A DNA stretch of 26,721 bases from Chloroflexota bacterium (lineage in GTDB: Bacteria > Chloroflexota > UBA11872), in contig JAPOXI010000106.1 of assembly GCA_026707185.1 (NCBI GenBank), positions 1 to 26,721 on the forward strand, given 5' to 3'. How positions within the stretch are numbered: the first letter of the stretch is position 1; each line of letters opens with the position of its first letter. This document shows, one piece after another, positions 8,160 to 16,375 of the stretch. The notes under the pieces were generated by a model, which was not told where the DNA came from, made no database searches, and worked only from the letters and a program-made list of their open reading frames with translations. The translations under genes and the position numbers were made by a program.

Positions 8160-10805
8160 ATGGCACTGGATCGACCCTGGCTCCTCATCCTTCTCGCGGC
8201 ATTGCCCGCCGCCGTCTGGCTGTCCTACGCCAGCGTTGCTCGACTCTCGGTGATTCGATTGGGACTGGCCACGCTGCTTCGCCTGGTTGGCCTGACAGCC
8301 ATCGTGCTGGCCCTGGCCGGTTTCGCGATCGGGCGGGACACCCGGCCAGCCACCGTCTTCGTCGTCGATACGTCGGATAGCGTGCTGCTGGCCGAGCGCG
8401 CGAACGCTCACGCGGTGATGGATGCCTACGTGAATGCGTTTGGAGCTGACACGCCAGTGGGTGTCGTGCAATTTGGCGCCGGCGCGGCGGTGCTGGCGGC
8501 GCCTCAGCGCCTGGATGAGGCGCCTTCCCTGCGTTCCGATCTGCCCGCGCACGACAGCAACTACGAAGCGGGAATCCTGGCGGCCCTGGGTCTGCTCGAT
8601 CCGGAGGCCGGCGGGCAGCTCGTGCTCCTGTCCGACGGCGCGGGCGCCGGGCCGGGCCTGGAGTCGGCCACCCAGACGGCAGCCGCTCGCGGGGTGCCGA
8701 TTTCTGTCGTGCCGGCCGCCGCGAGTCGTGGCGCCGACCTCGTGGTGCGAGCCGTCGAAGTTCCCGAGACGGTGCACAGCGGCGCGGCCCTTCAGGCGCG
8801 CGTGCGAATTGCCTCGCAGCGGCGTACGACGGCTCGGTTGCGGCTCTGGGACGGCGAACGTCTGATGAGCGACGGGCCGATTGTGGTGGCCACGGGTACA
8901 CGCACTTACGGCGTGGAGTTGCCGGGACTTGGCCCCGGGTTCCACCGGCTACGGGCCGAGCTGCTGGAAGACGCCGATCCGCGCCTGGCCAACAACGTGG
9001 CCGAGACGTTTGTGCGCGTGGTCGAGCCCGGACGGGTGCTCACCATCGGCGACACGTCCCAGGTTCGGGCAGCGTTGCGAGCCGCGGAGTTCGAGGTCAG
9101 GGACGTCGCTCCCGGCGCACTGGCCGGCATCGATCTGGATGAGTTCAATGCCGTGGTGGTTTCGAACGTGCCGGCCGAAGCGTTCGAGCCGGATGCGCTG
9201 GAGGCATTGCGCGCGCACGTGGCCGGAGGACGTGGACTGGTTGTGCTGGGCGGCCCCGACAGCTTTGCCGCCGGCGGCTACCAGGGCACGGCGATGGACG
9301 ACGCGCTGCCGGTCTGGTCGGACCCCACCGAGGAGACGCCCGAGCCGCGCCTGGCGCTGGTGCTGGTTATCGACCGCTCGTCCAGCATGGCCGAGGGCGC
9401 CAGCGACGGCGCCGCCAAGATCGACATGGCGATCGAGGCGGCCGTGGATGCCGTGGACTTGCTTGAAGAGGGCGACATTCTCGGCGTCATGACGTTCGAC
9501 ATCGACTCGCAGTGGGTGGTGCCACCGCGCCGGTTGAGTTCCGCCGCCGACGTGGCGTCAGCTATCGACCGAATCCGTGGGATTCAGATGGGGACATCCA
9601 CCGACCTGGCGCGCGCCATGTTCTTCGCGCGGTCGCGCCTGGACCAGGTGAGCGCCTCGATCAAGCACGTCGTGCTGCTGACCGACGGCCGTGCCCACTA
9701 CGGCGACTTTGACGGACTCACGCGCTCGCTGCGCCGTCGGGATATTACGGTGTCGTCGATTGCGGTCGGCGAGCAATCCGACCAGGAGTTGCTGGAGCGT
9801 ATCGCCCGAATCGGCAACGGCCGTTATTACTACGTACCCGATCCACTCTCCATCCCGCGGGTACTAACCCAGGAGACCTTGACAGCCGGAGAGTTCGCCG
9901 TGGTCGAACGCGAGTTTCAGCCTCGGATGGATGCGCCGAGTCCAGTCTTCACCGGAAGGCTGTCCGGGCAGGAGTTGCCAGACCTGCGGGGCTACGTGCG
10001 AACCCGCGCCAAACCCACGGCCGAAGTCGTGCTGAGTTCGGACAACAACGATCCGATTCTGGCTCAATGGCAGTACGGTCGCGGTCGCGCCATCGCCTGG
10101 ACGTCCGACGCCGGGGCTGACTGGGCCGACGTATGGCTGGCCTGGGACGGCTTTGCGCCCTTCCTGCGTCAGGCGGTTCAGTGGGTCAGCCCGCTGCCCG
10201 GAGGCGCGGGCGACCGCTTGCGAGTTTCGGCCGCACCCGTTGACGGAATCGGCGTAATCGAGGTCGACGCCATCGATGCGGCGGGTCGCTTTCTGAATGG
10301 ACTCGCAACCAACCTGACCGTGGTCGGACCAGAGGGAGTACGGCGGACGCTGCAAGCGGAGCAGGTGGGTCCCGGCCGCTATCAGGGCCGTCTGGAGAGT
10401 CTGTCCCCGGGGGTCTACGAGATTCGGGTAACCCAGCGCGACGACACGGGCTTCGTGGGTGAGGCGAACTCGGGCCTCGTGATTGCCCCGGGCGCGGAAG
10501 CCGGGCACATCGCACCGGATCACCGCGCGTTGCAGCGCGTCGCCGACCAAACCGGCGGCGTGACGATCGAGTCGAGCGGCGACCTGGCCTCGCTGGCCCT
10601 GCGTCGCGACGGTGCCGCGCAACTTGGCTGGGCGCAGCTTCTGACCATTGCCCTGTTGGCCTTCGTTGCGGATGTTGGCGTGCGGCGCTTGATGGGTCGT
10701 CCCGGAGAGATCCGGGATCGTATTGGCCAGCGTGTAAGATCGCTGCGTGCGGCGCCTGGCGCGCTGCGGCGCCTGCACTGGCCAACAACCTCGCGCACCG
10801 CCTAA
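8160..10805 (+). CDS. large membrane protein with two VWA domains and a glutamine-amidotransferase-like domain
   Basis: An 881-residue membrane protein, three bases after the BatA-like gene. Two N-terminal hydrophobic segments (about 8-24 and 40-59) precede a first VWA-like domain with DTSDS at 70-74. A flavodoxin/class-I-amidotransferase-like fold lies at about 300-385, including the conserved LEALRAHVAGGRGLVVLGGP and a GGY turn, with no obvious catalytic Cys-His pair. A second, more canonical VWA follows, with DRSSS at 405-409, a downstream GTSTDL threonine, and VVLLTDGRAHYGD. A C-terminal helix (about 823-842) is probably membrane-spanning, followed by a basic tail. This architecture recurs at the end of MoxR-Bat operons. 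Its role in that machine is inferred from position. Confidence 0.87.
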   Translation: MALDRPWLLILLAALPAAVWLSYASVARLSVIRLGLATLLRLVGLTAIVLALAGFAIGRDTRPATVFVVDTSDSVLLAERANAHAVMDAYVNAFGADTPVGVVQFGAGAAVLAAPQRLDEAPSLRSDLPAHDSNYEAGILAALGLLDPEAGGQLVLLSDGAGAGPGLESATQTAAARGVPISVVPAAASRGADLVVRAVEVPETVHSGAALQARVRIASQRRTTARLRLWDGERLMSDGPIVVATGTRTYGVELPGLGPGFHRLRAELLEDADPRLANNVAETFVRVVEPGRVLTIGDTSQVRAALRAAEFEVRDVAPGALAGIDLDEFNAVVVSNVPAEAFEPDALEALRAHVAGGRGLVVLGGPDSFAAGGYQGTAMDDALPVWSDPTEETPEPRLALVLVIDRSSSMAEGASDGAAKIDMAIEAAVDAVDLLEEGDILGVMTFDIDSQWVVPPRRLSSAADVASAIDRIRGIQMGTSTDLARAMFFARSRLDQVSASIKHVVLLTDGRAHYGDFDGLTRSLRRRDITVSSIAVGEQSDQELLERIARIGNGRYYYVPDPLSIPRVLTQETLTAGEFAVVEREFQPRMDAPSPVFTGRLSGQELPDLRGYVRTRAKPTAEVVLSSDNNDPILAQWQYGRGRAIAWTSDAGADWADVWLAWDGFAPFLRQAVQWVSPLPGGAGDRLRVSAAPVDGIGVIEVDAIDAAGRFLNGLATNLTVVGPEGVRRTLQAEQVGPGRYQGRLESLSPGVYEIRVTQRDDTGFVGEANSGLVIAPGAEAGHIAPDHRALQRVADQTGGVTIESSGDLASLALRRDGAAQLGWAQLLTIALLAFVADVGVRRLMGRPGEIRDRIGQRVRSLRAAPGALRRLHWPTTSRTA

Positions 10806-10826
10806 ACCGGGCGACGTCTCAATCTC

Positions 10827-12224
10827 ATGAATCCCACCGGGCGCCTCGCGCGCATCTTTCGGCAGGCTGGCTTCGATCTCTACCTCGTTGGTGGGCCAGT
10901 CCGCGATCGCATCATTGGACGAGCGTCAAACGACCTGGACTTCACGACTGGCGCGCGTCCTGATCGAGTCAAGGTGCTGGCGCGGCGAGCCGGCGCCTCG
11001 AGCATCTACACGGTCGGCGAGCGATTCGGGACCATCGGGGCCGTCTTTGAAACCGGTCTGGTCGAAATCACGACTTTTCGCGCGGAGTCTTACCGCCCCG
11101 GATCGCGCAAGCCTGACGTGCAGTTCGGCGACTCCCTGGAGGCGGATCTCAGCAGGCGCGACTTCACCATTAACGCCATGGCGCAGGACGTGCTGAGCGG
11201 GCGCATCATCGATCCACACGGCGGGCTGGCCGATCTGGTTGCGGGGCGGATTCGGGCCGTCGGCACCGCGGACGACCGCTTCAGGGAGGATCCACTGCGG
11301 GTCTTGCGCTGCGTGCGCTTTGCGTCACAACTGGAATTCGACATCGAACCGGGCACGCTGGCGGCGGCACGGCGCACGGCGGGCGAGCTCCGCCACGTGA
11401 GCGCCGAGCGCATCGGGGCCGAGCTCAACCTGACGCTACTGTCGCCGGAGCCAGGACGCGCACTGGTCAGGCTCCTGGAAATCGGGGTGCTCGGCCTGGT
11501 GATGCCCGAGCTGATTCCCCTGCAGCAAACCGAGCAGGAAGAGCGCCGGCAACACAAGGACGTGTTTGCTCACACGATGCGTGTCCTGTCCACGACGCGG
11601 GCCGAACCTGAAATCCGCTGGGCCGCGCTGCTGCACGACGTCGGCAAACCGCAAACCAAGTCCATCCGTAAACGGCGCATCCGCTTCTTTGGGCACGAGG
11701 AAGTGGGAGCGCGCATGGCGAGGCGAATCCTGCGCCGGCTCAAGTTCGACGGCCGGCTCACGGAGCGCGTCACGCACATCGTCCGGCTGCACATGCGAGC
11801 CAATGCCTACGAGCCTGGATGGACGGATGGAGCCGTGCGGCGATTCATCCTCGAAGCCGGCGAGGATCTCGACGCGTTGATCGCCTTGTCCCGCGCCGAC
11901 ATCACCAGCTATCGGCCTCGGCGGATCGAGGCTGGACTGGCGCGCGTGGCCGAGTTGGAGGCGCGATGCGAGCACTTACAGGCCGAGCGCGACGTTGCTG
12001 CGCTGGACTCGCCCCTGGACGGTCACGAGCTCATGGAGCTGTTCGACCGCCCGCCGGGCGTGTGGATCAAGCCAATCAAGCAGTACTTATTGGACCTGGT
12101 ACTGGACGGGGAACTGGAGCCAGACGACGTGGAGGGCGCCACGGTGCTCGCTAAAGCGTTCGTTCGGCGACATACGGAGGCGGCTGACGCCATCGAGTCG
12201 GAGGCGCATCATGCCCAGCGCTAA
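10827..12224 (+). CDS. cca: CCA tRNA nucleotidyltransferase / poly(A) polymerase family protein
   Basis: Class II nucleotidyltransferase of 465 residues, predicted to add or repair the 3' CCA of tRNAs. The head has the VGGPVRD loop at 21-27 (VGGAVRD is more usual) and the catalytic DLD at 36-38. The RRDFTINAMA motif and the conserved EDPLRVLRCVRFASQL helix follow. A C-terminal HD domain shows ALLHDVGKP, with His270 and Asp271, and further histidines (GHEEVGA, RLHMRA). The fused HD domain is common in bacterial Cca proteins. From sequence alone it cannot be told whether it is a full CCA-adding, an A-adding or a poly(A) enzyme. It begins 21 bases after the VWA gene, so it may lie on the same transcript. 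Its last 14 bases overlap the next gene. Confidence 0.93.
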   Translation: MNPTGRLARIFRQAGFDLYLVGGPVRDRIIGRASNDLDFTTGARPDRVKVLARRAGASSIYTVGERFGTIGAVFETGLVEITTFRAESYRPGSRKPDVQFGDSLEADLSRRDFTINAMAQDVLSGRIIDPHGGLADLVAGRIRAVGTADDRFREDPLRVLRCVRFASQLEFDIEPGTLAAARRTAGELRHVSAERIGAELNLTLLSPEPGRALVRLLEIGVLGLVMPELIPLQQTEQEERRQHKDVFAHTMRVLSTTRAEPEIRWAALLHDVGKPQTKSIRKRRIRFFGHEEVGARMARRILRRLKFDGRLTERVTHIVRLHMRANAYEPGWTDGAVRRFILEAGEDLDALIALSRADITSYRPRRIEAGLARVAELEARCEHLQAERDVAALDSPLDGHELMELFDRPPGVWIKPIKQYLLDLVLDGELEPDDVEGATVLAKAFVRRHTEAADAIESEAHHAQR

Positions 12225-12465
12225 TGCTGGCGAGTCCTGGGAACGTTTGCGAAGCTGGCTGCGGCGGCGTATCGATCAGATGGCCGCCGGCGACTACTCG
12301 CGATTGCCGTCGTCGTTCGCCAGCGATGACGGCCACGTGGCCAGCGAGGCGTATACGACCGTGTTGATTGCGATGGAAGTTATCGAGGGTCGCCGAACGA
12401 CGCCCGGGCGCGAGCGCCGTCAAGCCGACCGCGATTCGCGTTCGCCGATTCCGGGTCCGCCGTAA
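12211..12465 (+). CDS. small uncharacterised protein
   Basis: An 84-residue protein of unknown function. The start is ATG 12211, inside the end of cca (14-base overlap), and its TAA shares one base with the ATG of the aldo/keto reductase. Residues 8-60 look like a folded, largely helical domain (ESWERLRSWLRRRID, then SEAYTTVLIAMEVIEG). The last 20 or so residues are Arg/Pro-rich and probably disordered. There is no signal peptide, membrane segment or Cys motif. Double overlap with flanking genes in the same direction is what makes it credible as a real gene. The longer frame upstream, running back to 11995, is a shadow of cca. Confidence 0.6.
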   Translation: MPSANAGESWERLRSWLRRRIDQMAAGDYSRLPSSFASDDGHVASEAYTTVLIAMEVIEGRRTTPGRERRQADRDSRSPIPGPP

Positions 12466-13436
12466 TGCCGGAGCCCGGCGACTATTTCTCGCTGCGCACG
12501 CTGGGGACGACCGGGCTGCGGGTGACGCCCTTGTGCATTGGCACCGCGGCGCTTGGGGATATGCCGGAGACCTTTGCCTACTCGGTGGCGGAGGACGATG
12601 CGCTGGCGGCCGTGCGAGAAACGCTGGCGAGTTCGATCAATTTTATCGATACCGCGGCGTCGTACGGGGACGGGGAGAGCGAGCGGCGGATTGGCATCGT
12701 CCTGCGCGAGCATGGCGGGATTCCCGATGGCTACGTTGTGGGAACCAAGGCCGACCGCGACCTGACGACCGGCGACTTCAGCGGGGCGCAGATGCGCCGT
12801 TCGGTTGAGCGGAGCCTGGATCTGCTGGGACTGGACCGTCTGCAACTCCTCCACCTGCACGATCCGGAGCACTCGACCTTTGACGCCATCACCGCACCCG
12901 GCGGCCCGCTGGAGGTGCTGCTTGACTTGAAGGCGGAGGGGCTGATCGAACATCTGGGCGTTGCCGGCGGCCCGATCGACCAGGAAATTCGCTACGTCGA
13001 GACCGGCTGCTTCGAGGTTGTCGTCACGCACAACCGCTACACGCTGCTGAACCGTTCGGCCGAACCGCTGTTGGAGATTGCGGCCATGCGAAACGTGGCC
13101 GTGCTGAACGCGGCGCCCTACGGGAGCGGCATCCTGTCGCGCGGACCGGAGTCGTATCCGCGCTACGCCTACCAGGCCGCGTCGTCCGAAATGGTGGCGC
13201 GCGCGCGGCGCCTGCAAGCCACCTGTGATCGCTACGGGATTCCGCTGGCCGCGGCTGCGCTGCAGTTTTCGCTGAAGGATCCGCGCATCGTCTCGACAAT
13301 CGTGGGCGCCAGCCGGCCCGACCGCATTGAGAAGACGCTGGTCCTGGCCGCGTTCGAGATTCCTGACGAACTCTGGGACGAACTGGAATCGGTCCCGTCG
13401 TCGTCCATCGATCCGGAAACGCACCGATGGAATTGA
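12465..13436 (+). CDS. aldo/keto reductase
   Basis: NAD(P)H-dependent oxidoreductase of 323 residues with the aldo/keto reductase (beta/alpha)8 barrel. The catalytic tetrad can be read: Asp62 and Tyr67 in IDTAASYGDGESE, Lys95 in VGTKAD, and His132 in LLHLHD. A C-terminal nucleotide-binding SxxxxxIVGASRPDR stretch is present. It most resembles the D-threo-aldose 1-dehydrogenase/L-fucose dehydrogenase branch, so a sugar substrate is plausible but unproven. Its ATG shares a base with the stop of the small upstream gene, implying translational coupling. A 76-base gap separates it from the next gene. Confidence 0.92.
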   Translation: MPEPGDYFSLRTLGTTGLRVTPLCIGTAALGDMPETFAYSVAEDDALAAVRETLASSINFIDTAASYGDGESERRIGIVLREHGGIPDGYVVGTKADRDLTTGDFSGAQMRRSVERSLDLLGLDRLQLLHLHDPEHSTFDAITAPGGPLEVLLDLKAEGLIEHLGVAGGPIDQEIRYVETGCFEVVVTHNRYTLLNRSAEPLLEIAAMRNVAVLNAAPYGSGILSRGPESYPRYAYQAASSEMVARARRLQATCDRYGIPLAAAALQFSLKDPRIVSTIVGASRPDRIEKTLVLAAFEIPDELWDELESVPSSSIDPETHRWN

Positions 13437-13450
13437 ATCCGAACCCATCC

Positions 13451-13478
13451 TTGACTTCATCCGGGTGTCGGGCATTGC
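13451..13478 (+). promoter_or_regulatory. weak candidate promoter before the LiaF-like gene
   Basis: TTGACT at 13451-13456 matches five of six bases of the -35 consensus. After a 16-base spacer comes CATTGC (13473-13478), a poor -10 box. It sits in the 76-base gap after the aldo/keto reductase, where an independent promoter would make sense. The -35 match is real; the promoter call is speculative. Confidence 0.2.
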
Positions 13479-13512
13479 GGCCGGGCGGAATTGAGCGCTG
13501 GCGGAGGGGCCG

Positions 13513-14187
13513 ATGAGCATCGGCGGTTCGAGTCGGGTTCTCGTCGGCCTGATCGTGGTGGCGGTCGGGGTGCTGCTGCTCCTTGGCAACCTGGGGCTTG
13601 GCGACTTCAGCCCGTGGGAATACGCCCCATCGCTCCTCATCGTGCTGGGCATTTGGGCATTGATTCGCAGCGGTTTTCGAGGGTCGATTGGTCCCTGGGT
13701 TCTGATCGGGATCGGGGTGGCCGTTCAGCTCTCGGTTCTCGACGAGGTGCCGGATGTCGTTCGCGGAGCCATTTGGCCGGTGCTCATCATTAGCGCGGGC
13801 GTGCTGCTGATCCTCACGCGGGCGTCTTTCGGTGGCGGTGGGGAAGCCCGCAGGTCCGGCGGCGGGTTGAATCATGTGGCCGTGTTCAACAGCGTGAATG
13901 ACGACGTGGATGGATCGTTCACCGGATTGCAGACCACGACGCTCTTCGGCGGGGCGGAATACGACCTGCGAAGGGCCCGCGTCGAGCGGCCGCCGGCGGT
14001 GATTGACGTGACCTGCATGTTCGGCGGCGTGGAACTGCGGGTACCGGAGGACTGGACCGTCCACAACGACGTTGTGGCCCTGTTTGGGGGCGTTGACGAC
14101 AAGCGTGAGGACTCGGGCGCCGAGGGCGAGGCGACGGTCAGCATCCGAGGCACCGTCCTGTTCGGTGGACTGACGATCAAGGACTGA
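13513..14187 (+). CDS. LiaF-like membrane protein (cell-wall stress response family)
   Basis: A 224-residue protein with four hydrophobic segments (about 9-25, 38-53, 61-75 and 85-102), as in DUF5668/LiaF N-termini. A Gly/Arg linker leads to a soluble beta-repeat domain (118-224) with recurring 'FGG' turns (TLFGGAEYD, CMFGGVELR, ALFGGVDD, LFGGLTI). That pattern is typical of the LiaF C-terminal family (PF09922, 'cell wall-active antibiotics response'). In Firmicutes LiaF inhibits the LiaRS two-component system, but no sensor or regulator gene is nearby here, so that role cannot be transferred. A GGAGG (13503-13507) five bases before the ATG supports the start. Confidence 0.85.
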   Translation: MSIGGSSRVLVGLIVVAVGVLLLLGNLGLGDFSPWEYAPSLLIVLGIWALIRSGFRGSIGPWVLIGIGVAVQLSVLDEVPDVVRGAIWPVLIISAGVLLILTRASFGGGGEARRSGGGLNHVAVFNSVNDDVDGSFTGLQTTTLFGGAEYDLRRARVERPPAVIDVTCMFGGVELRVPEDWTVHNDVVALFGGVDDKREDSGAEGEATVSIRGTVLFGGLTIKD

Positions 14188-14207
14188 CGCGCCGACGCCC
14201 GGCGCGT
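14187..14207 (+). terminator. possible stem-loop after the LiaF-like gene
   Basis: ACGCGCC (14187-14193) pairs with GGCGCGT (14201-14207) over a 7-base loop, beginning in the stop codon of the LiaF-like gene. No U tract follows, so it may be a weak or Rho-assisted terminator or simply an RNA-stabilising hairpin before the GMC gene. Confidence 0.3.
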
Positions 14208-14241
14208 ATGCTTCAGGCGATCGAGTCCTGGTGACGATGCG

Positions 14242-15858
14242 ATGGCCGCGCCGGAATTTGATTCCGATGTCCTGATCATTGGTTCAGGCGCCTCGGGCGC
14301 CGCGGCGGCCTGGTCGCTTTCGCGCGGGGGACTACGCGTGACCTGCCTGGAACAAGGCCGCTGGGTCGATCCCTCCGAGTACGCGCACAGCCGACCTGAC
14401 TACGAACTCGCCCGACAGACATCGTTCGCCAAGGATCCGAATGTACGCGGGTGGGCCGCGGACTACCCCATCAACAACAGCGGGACGCCGATTTATCCAC
14501 TGATGGTTAACGCGGTGGGCGGCAGTACGGTGCACTGGAGCGGGCATTTCCCGCGTATGCGGCCGTCCGACTTTCGCGTGCGCACGCTGGACGGCGTGGC
14601 CGACGACTGGCCGTTTACGTACTGGGACCTGGAACCCTATTACGACCTCAACGATTCGATGGTGGGCGTATCGGGCCTGGCGGGCGATCCCGGCAATCCG
14701 CCGCGTAGCCCGCGGCAGACGCCGCCGCTGGCCTTCGACGCCGGGTGTGAGGCGTATCTCCGCGGCCTGGAGAAGCTGGGCTGGCATTGGTGGCCGTGTG
14801 ACAACGCGCTGATTTCCGAGCCGTTTGGCGAGAACCGGTCGCCCTGTAACTGCTGCGGGCCGTGTGACATTGGGTGCCCCATCGGGGCCATGTCCAGCGC
14901 GCACGTGACGTACTGGCCAAAAGCGCTGGCCCAAGGCGTACAGCTGATCACGCACGCCCGCGTTGAACAGATCACGGTGGACCGCGCCGGGCAAGCTACG
15001 GGAGCCCTCTACTACGACGGCGAGGGCGTGCGCCGCAGCCACACGGCCGGCGTGGTTGTGATGGCCGCGAACGGCGTGGGAACGCCACGTCTTCTGCTCA
15101 ATTCAACCTCGGCGCGCTTCCCAAACGGCCTGGCGAACAATTCCGGCGTCGTGGGCGCTTATTTGATGTTTCATCCCGTTGCATTTGTCAGCGGCGTGTT
15201 CGAAGAAGTCGTGAACGGGCAGCGTGGCCCGATTGGTGGCCTGATGAACTGCCAGGAATTTTACGAAACCGACCTGGCGCGAGGCTTCGTGCGAGGTTTT
15301 GAACTCCAACTCAGTCGAAGCGTCGGACCGCTTTCGGTTGCCAATGGGGGCATCCTTGGGCATCCCGTCCCGTGGGGCAGTGAGCATCACGAGGCACTAC
15401 GATCGCGCTACGCACACACGATGACGACTTCCGCCATGCTGGAAGACCTACCGGAACCGGAGAATCGCGTCACGCTGGACCCTGAGTTGACCGACGCGCA
15501 CGGTATTCCGGCCCCGCGGATCGAGTATCGCGCTGGAGAGAACACTCAACGCATGCTCGAATTCAGCATCGCGCGTGGCCGCGAACTCTTCGAAGCCGCG
15601 GGTGCCGTGGAGATCCTGGTGGACCCACTGGTCCAGGAGTCCGGCTGGCACCTGATGGGAACCTGCCGCATGGGCGACGATCCCGAACGTTCGGTGATCA
15701 ATGGTTGGGGCCAGGCGCACGAGTGCCCGAACCTGTTCGTTATTGACGGCAGCACATTTACAACGTCCGCCGCCGTAAATCCAACGAGCACCATTCAAGC
15801 TGTCGCACTGCGATGCGCCGACTGGCTGGGCCGAAATTATCGAGAGGCGGCGGCATGA
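14242..15858 (+). CDS. GMC family FAD-dependent dehydrogenase
   Basis: Flavoprotein of 538 residues in the glucose-methanol-choline oxidoreductase superfamily, probably oxidising an alcohol or sugar. The FAD-binding GSGASG is at 14-19. The C-terminal catalytic pair appears as His470 (GWHLMGTCRMG) and Asn513 (AAVNPTSTIQA). A cysteine cluster CNCCGPCDIGC (202-212) resembles the region that binds a 3Fe-4S cluster in bacterial FAD-dependent glucose dehydrogenase. This suggests electron transfer to a carrier rather than oxygen. It has no signal peptide. Its stop overlaps the ATG of the subunit 3 gene (ATGA), indicating a two-subunit complex. The substrate cannot be deduced. Confidence 0.92.
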   Translation: MAAPEFDSDVLIIGSGASGAAAAWSLSRGGLRVTCLEQGRWVDPSEYAHSRPDYELARQTSFAKDPNVRGWAADYPINNSGTPIYPLMVNAVGGSTVHWSGHFPRMRPSDFRVRTLDGVADDWPFTYWDLEPYYDLNDSMVGVSGLAGDPGNPPRSPRQTPPLAFDAGCEAYLRGLEKLGWHWWPCDNALISEPFGENRSPCNCCGPCDIGCPIGAMSSAHVTYWPKALAQGVQLITHARVEQITVDRAGQATGALYYDGEGVRRSHTAGVVVMAANGVGTPRLLLNSTSARFPNGLANNSGVVGAYLMFHPVAFVSGVFEEVVNGQRGPIGGLMNCQEFYETDLARGFVRGFELQLSRSVGPLSVANGGILGHPVPWGSEHHEALRSRYAHTMTTSAMLEDLPEPENRVTLDPELTDAHGIPAPRIEYRAGENTQRMLEFSIARGRELFEAAGAVEILVDPLVQESGWHLMGTCRMGDDPERSVINGWGQAHECPNLFVIDGSTFTTSAAVNPTSTIQAVALRCADWLGRNYREAAA

Positions 15859-16301
15859 CGGCGCGCATTTTTACGCCAGGGGAACTTGCGCTGCTCACGC
15901 TGGTTCAGGACGAGCTGGTGCCTGCACACGGCGACCTGCCGGCGGCCGGGACACTGGGCGCGGCGTTGAGTGTTGACGCCTACCTTGCCGAGCGACCACT
16001 GTTGCGGCGCCCCGTGCTTACCGCGCTGCGTGCGGTCGAAGCCGCCGCCGGTGATTCACCGTTCGCTGAGCTCGATTCCGGGGAACGGGTGGGCATTCTT
16101 CGACGGGTGGAGGACGCCATGCCCGAGTCGTTTACCGAGCTAGTGAAGCAGACTTACAACGCGTACTACACCAGGCCTGACGTGCAGGCATCTCTAGGCA
16201 TTGACGGCCCGCCGCAGCCTCTTGGATTTGAGCTGCCAGCGTTCGACGAGTCGCGGCTTGCACGCGTGCAGGCGATGGGCAAGCTCTGGCGGGATGCCTG
16301 A
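15855..16301 (+). CDS. gluconate 2-dehydrogenase subunit 3 family protein
   Basis: A 148-residue protein of the gluconate 2-dehydrogenase subunit 3 family (PF13618), the small partner of GMC flavoprotein dehydrogenases. The family-like features are the helical body with LALLTLVQDELVPAHGDLP near the N-terminus and the C-terminal stretch LVKQTYNAYYTRPDVQ followed by a proline-rich PPQPLGFELP tail. ATG 15855 overlaps the GMC stop; an upstream in-frame ATG at 15813 lies inside the GMC gene and is less likely. Many relatives carry a twin-arginine signal that exports the complex, but none is visible here. A strong hairpin follows the stop. Confidence 0.85.
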   Translation: MTARIFTPGELALLTLVQDELVPAHGDLPAAGTLGAALSVDAYLAERPLLRRPVLTALRAVEAAAGDSPFAELDSGERVGILRRVEDAMPESFTELVKQTYNAYYTRPDVQASLGIDGPPQPLGFELPAFDESRLARVQAMGKLWRDA

Positions 16302-16328
16302 AGCGTGTCGTCGATAACTCGCGCCTAA

Positions 16329-16363
16329 AGCGAAAGGCCGCGCCTCGTGCGCGGCCTTTCGCT
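16329..16363. terminator. bidirectional intrinsic terminator hairpin
   Basis: A perfect 15-bp stem (16329-16343 with 16349-16363) with a five-base CTCGT loop. The stem is GC-rich in its core with an AAA/TTT section near the base. It lies between two convergent genes: the subunit 3 gene (plus) and the 87-residue gene (minus), whose stop begins 12 bases later. Position and stability fit a terminator for both directions, though only a three-base T tract is present on each side. Confidence 0.8.
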
Positions 16364-16375
16364 ACACGCGGGCGA

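Noticed and set aside
12420..13652. 410-codon minus-strand frame opposite the aldo/keto reductase
   Set aside because: The plus strand has the intact catalytic tetrad of an aldo/keto reductase. The antisense product has the low-complexity Arg-rich composition of a shadow frame.
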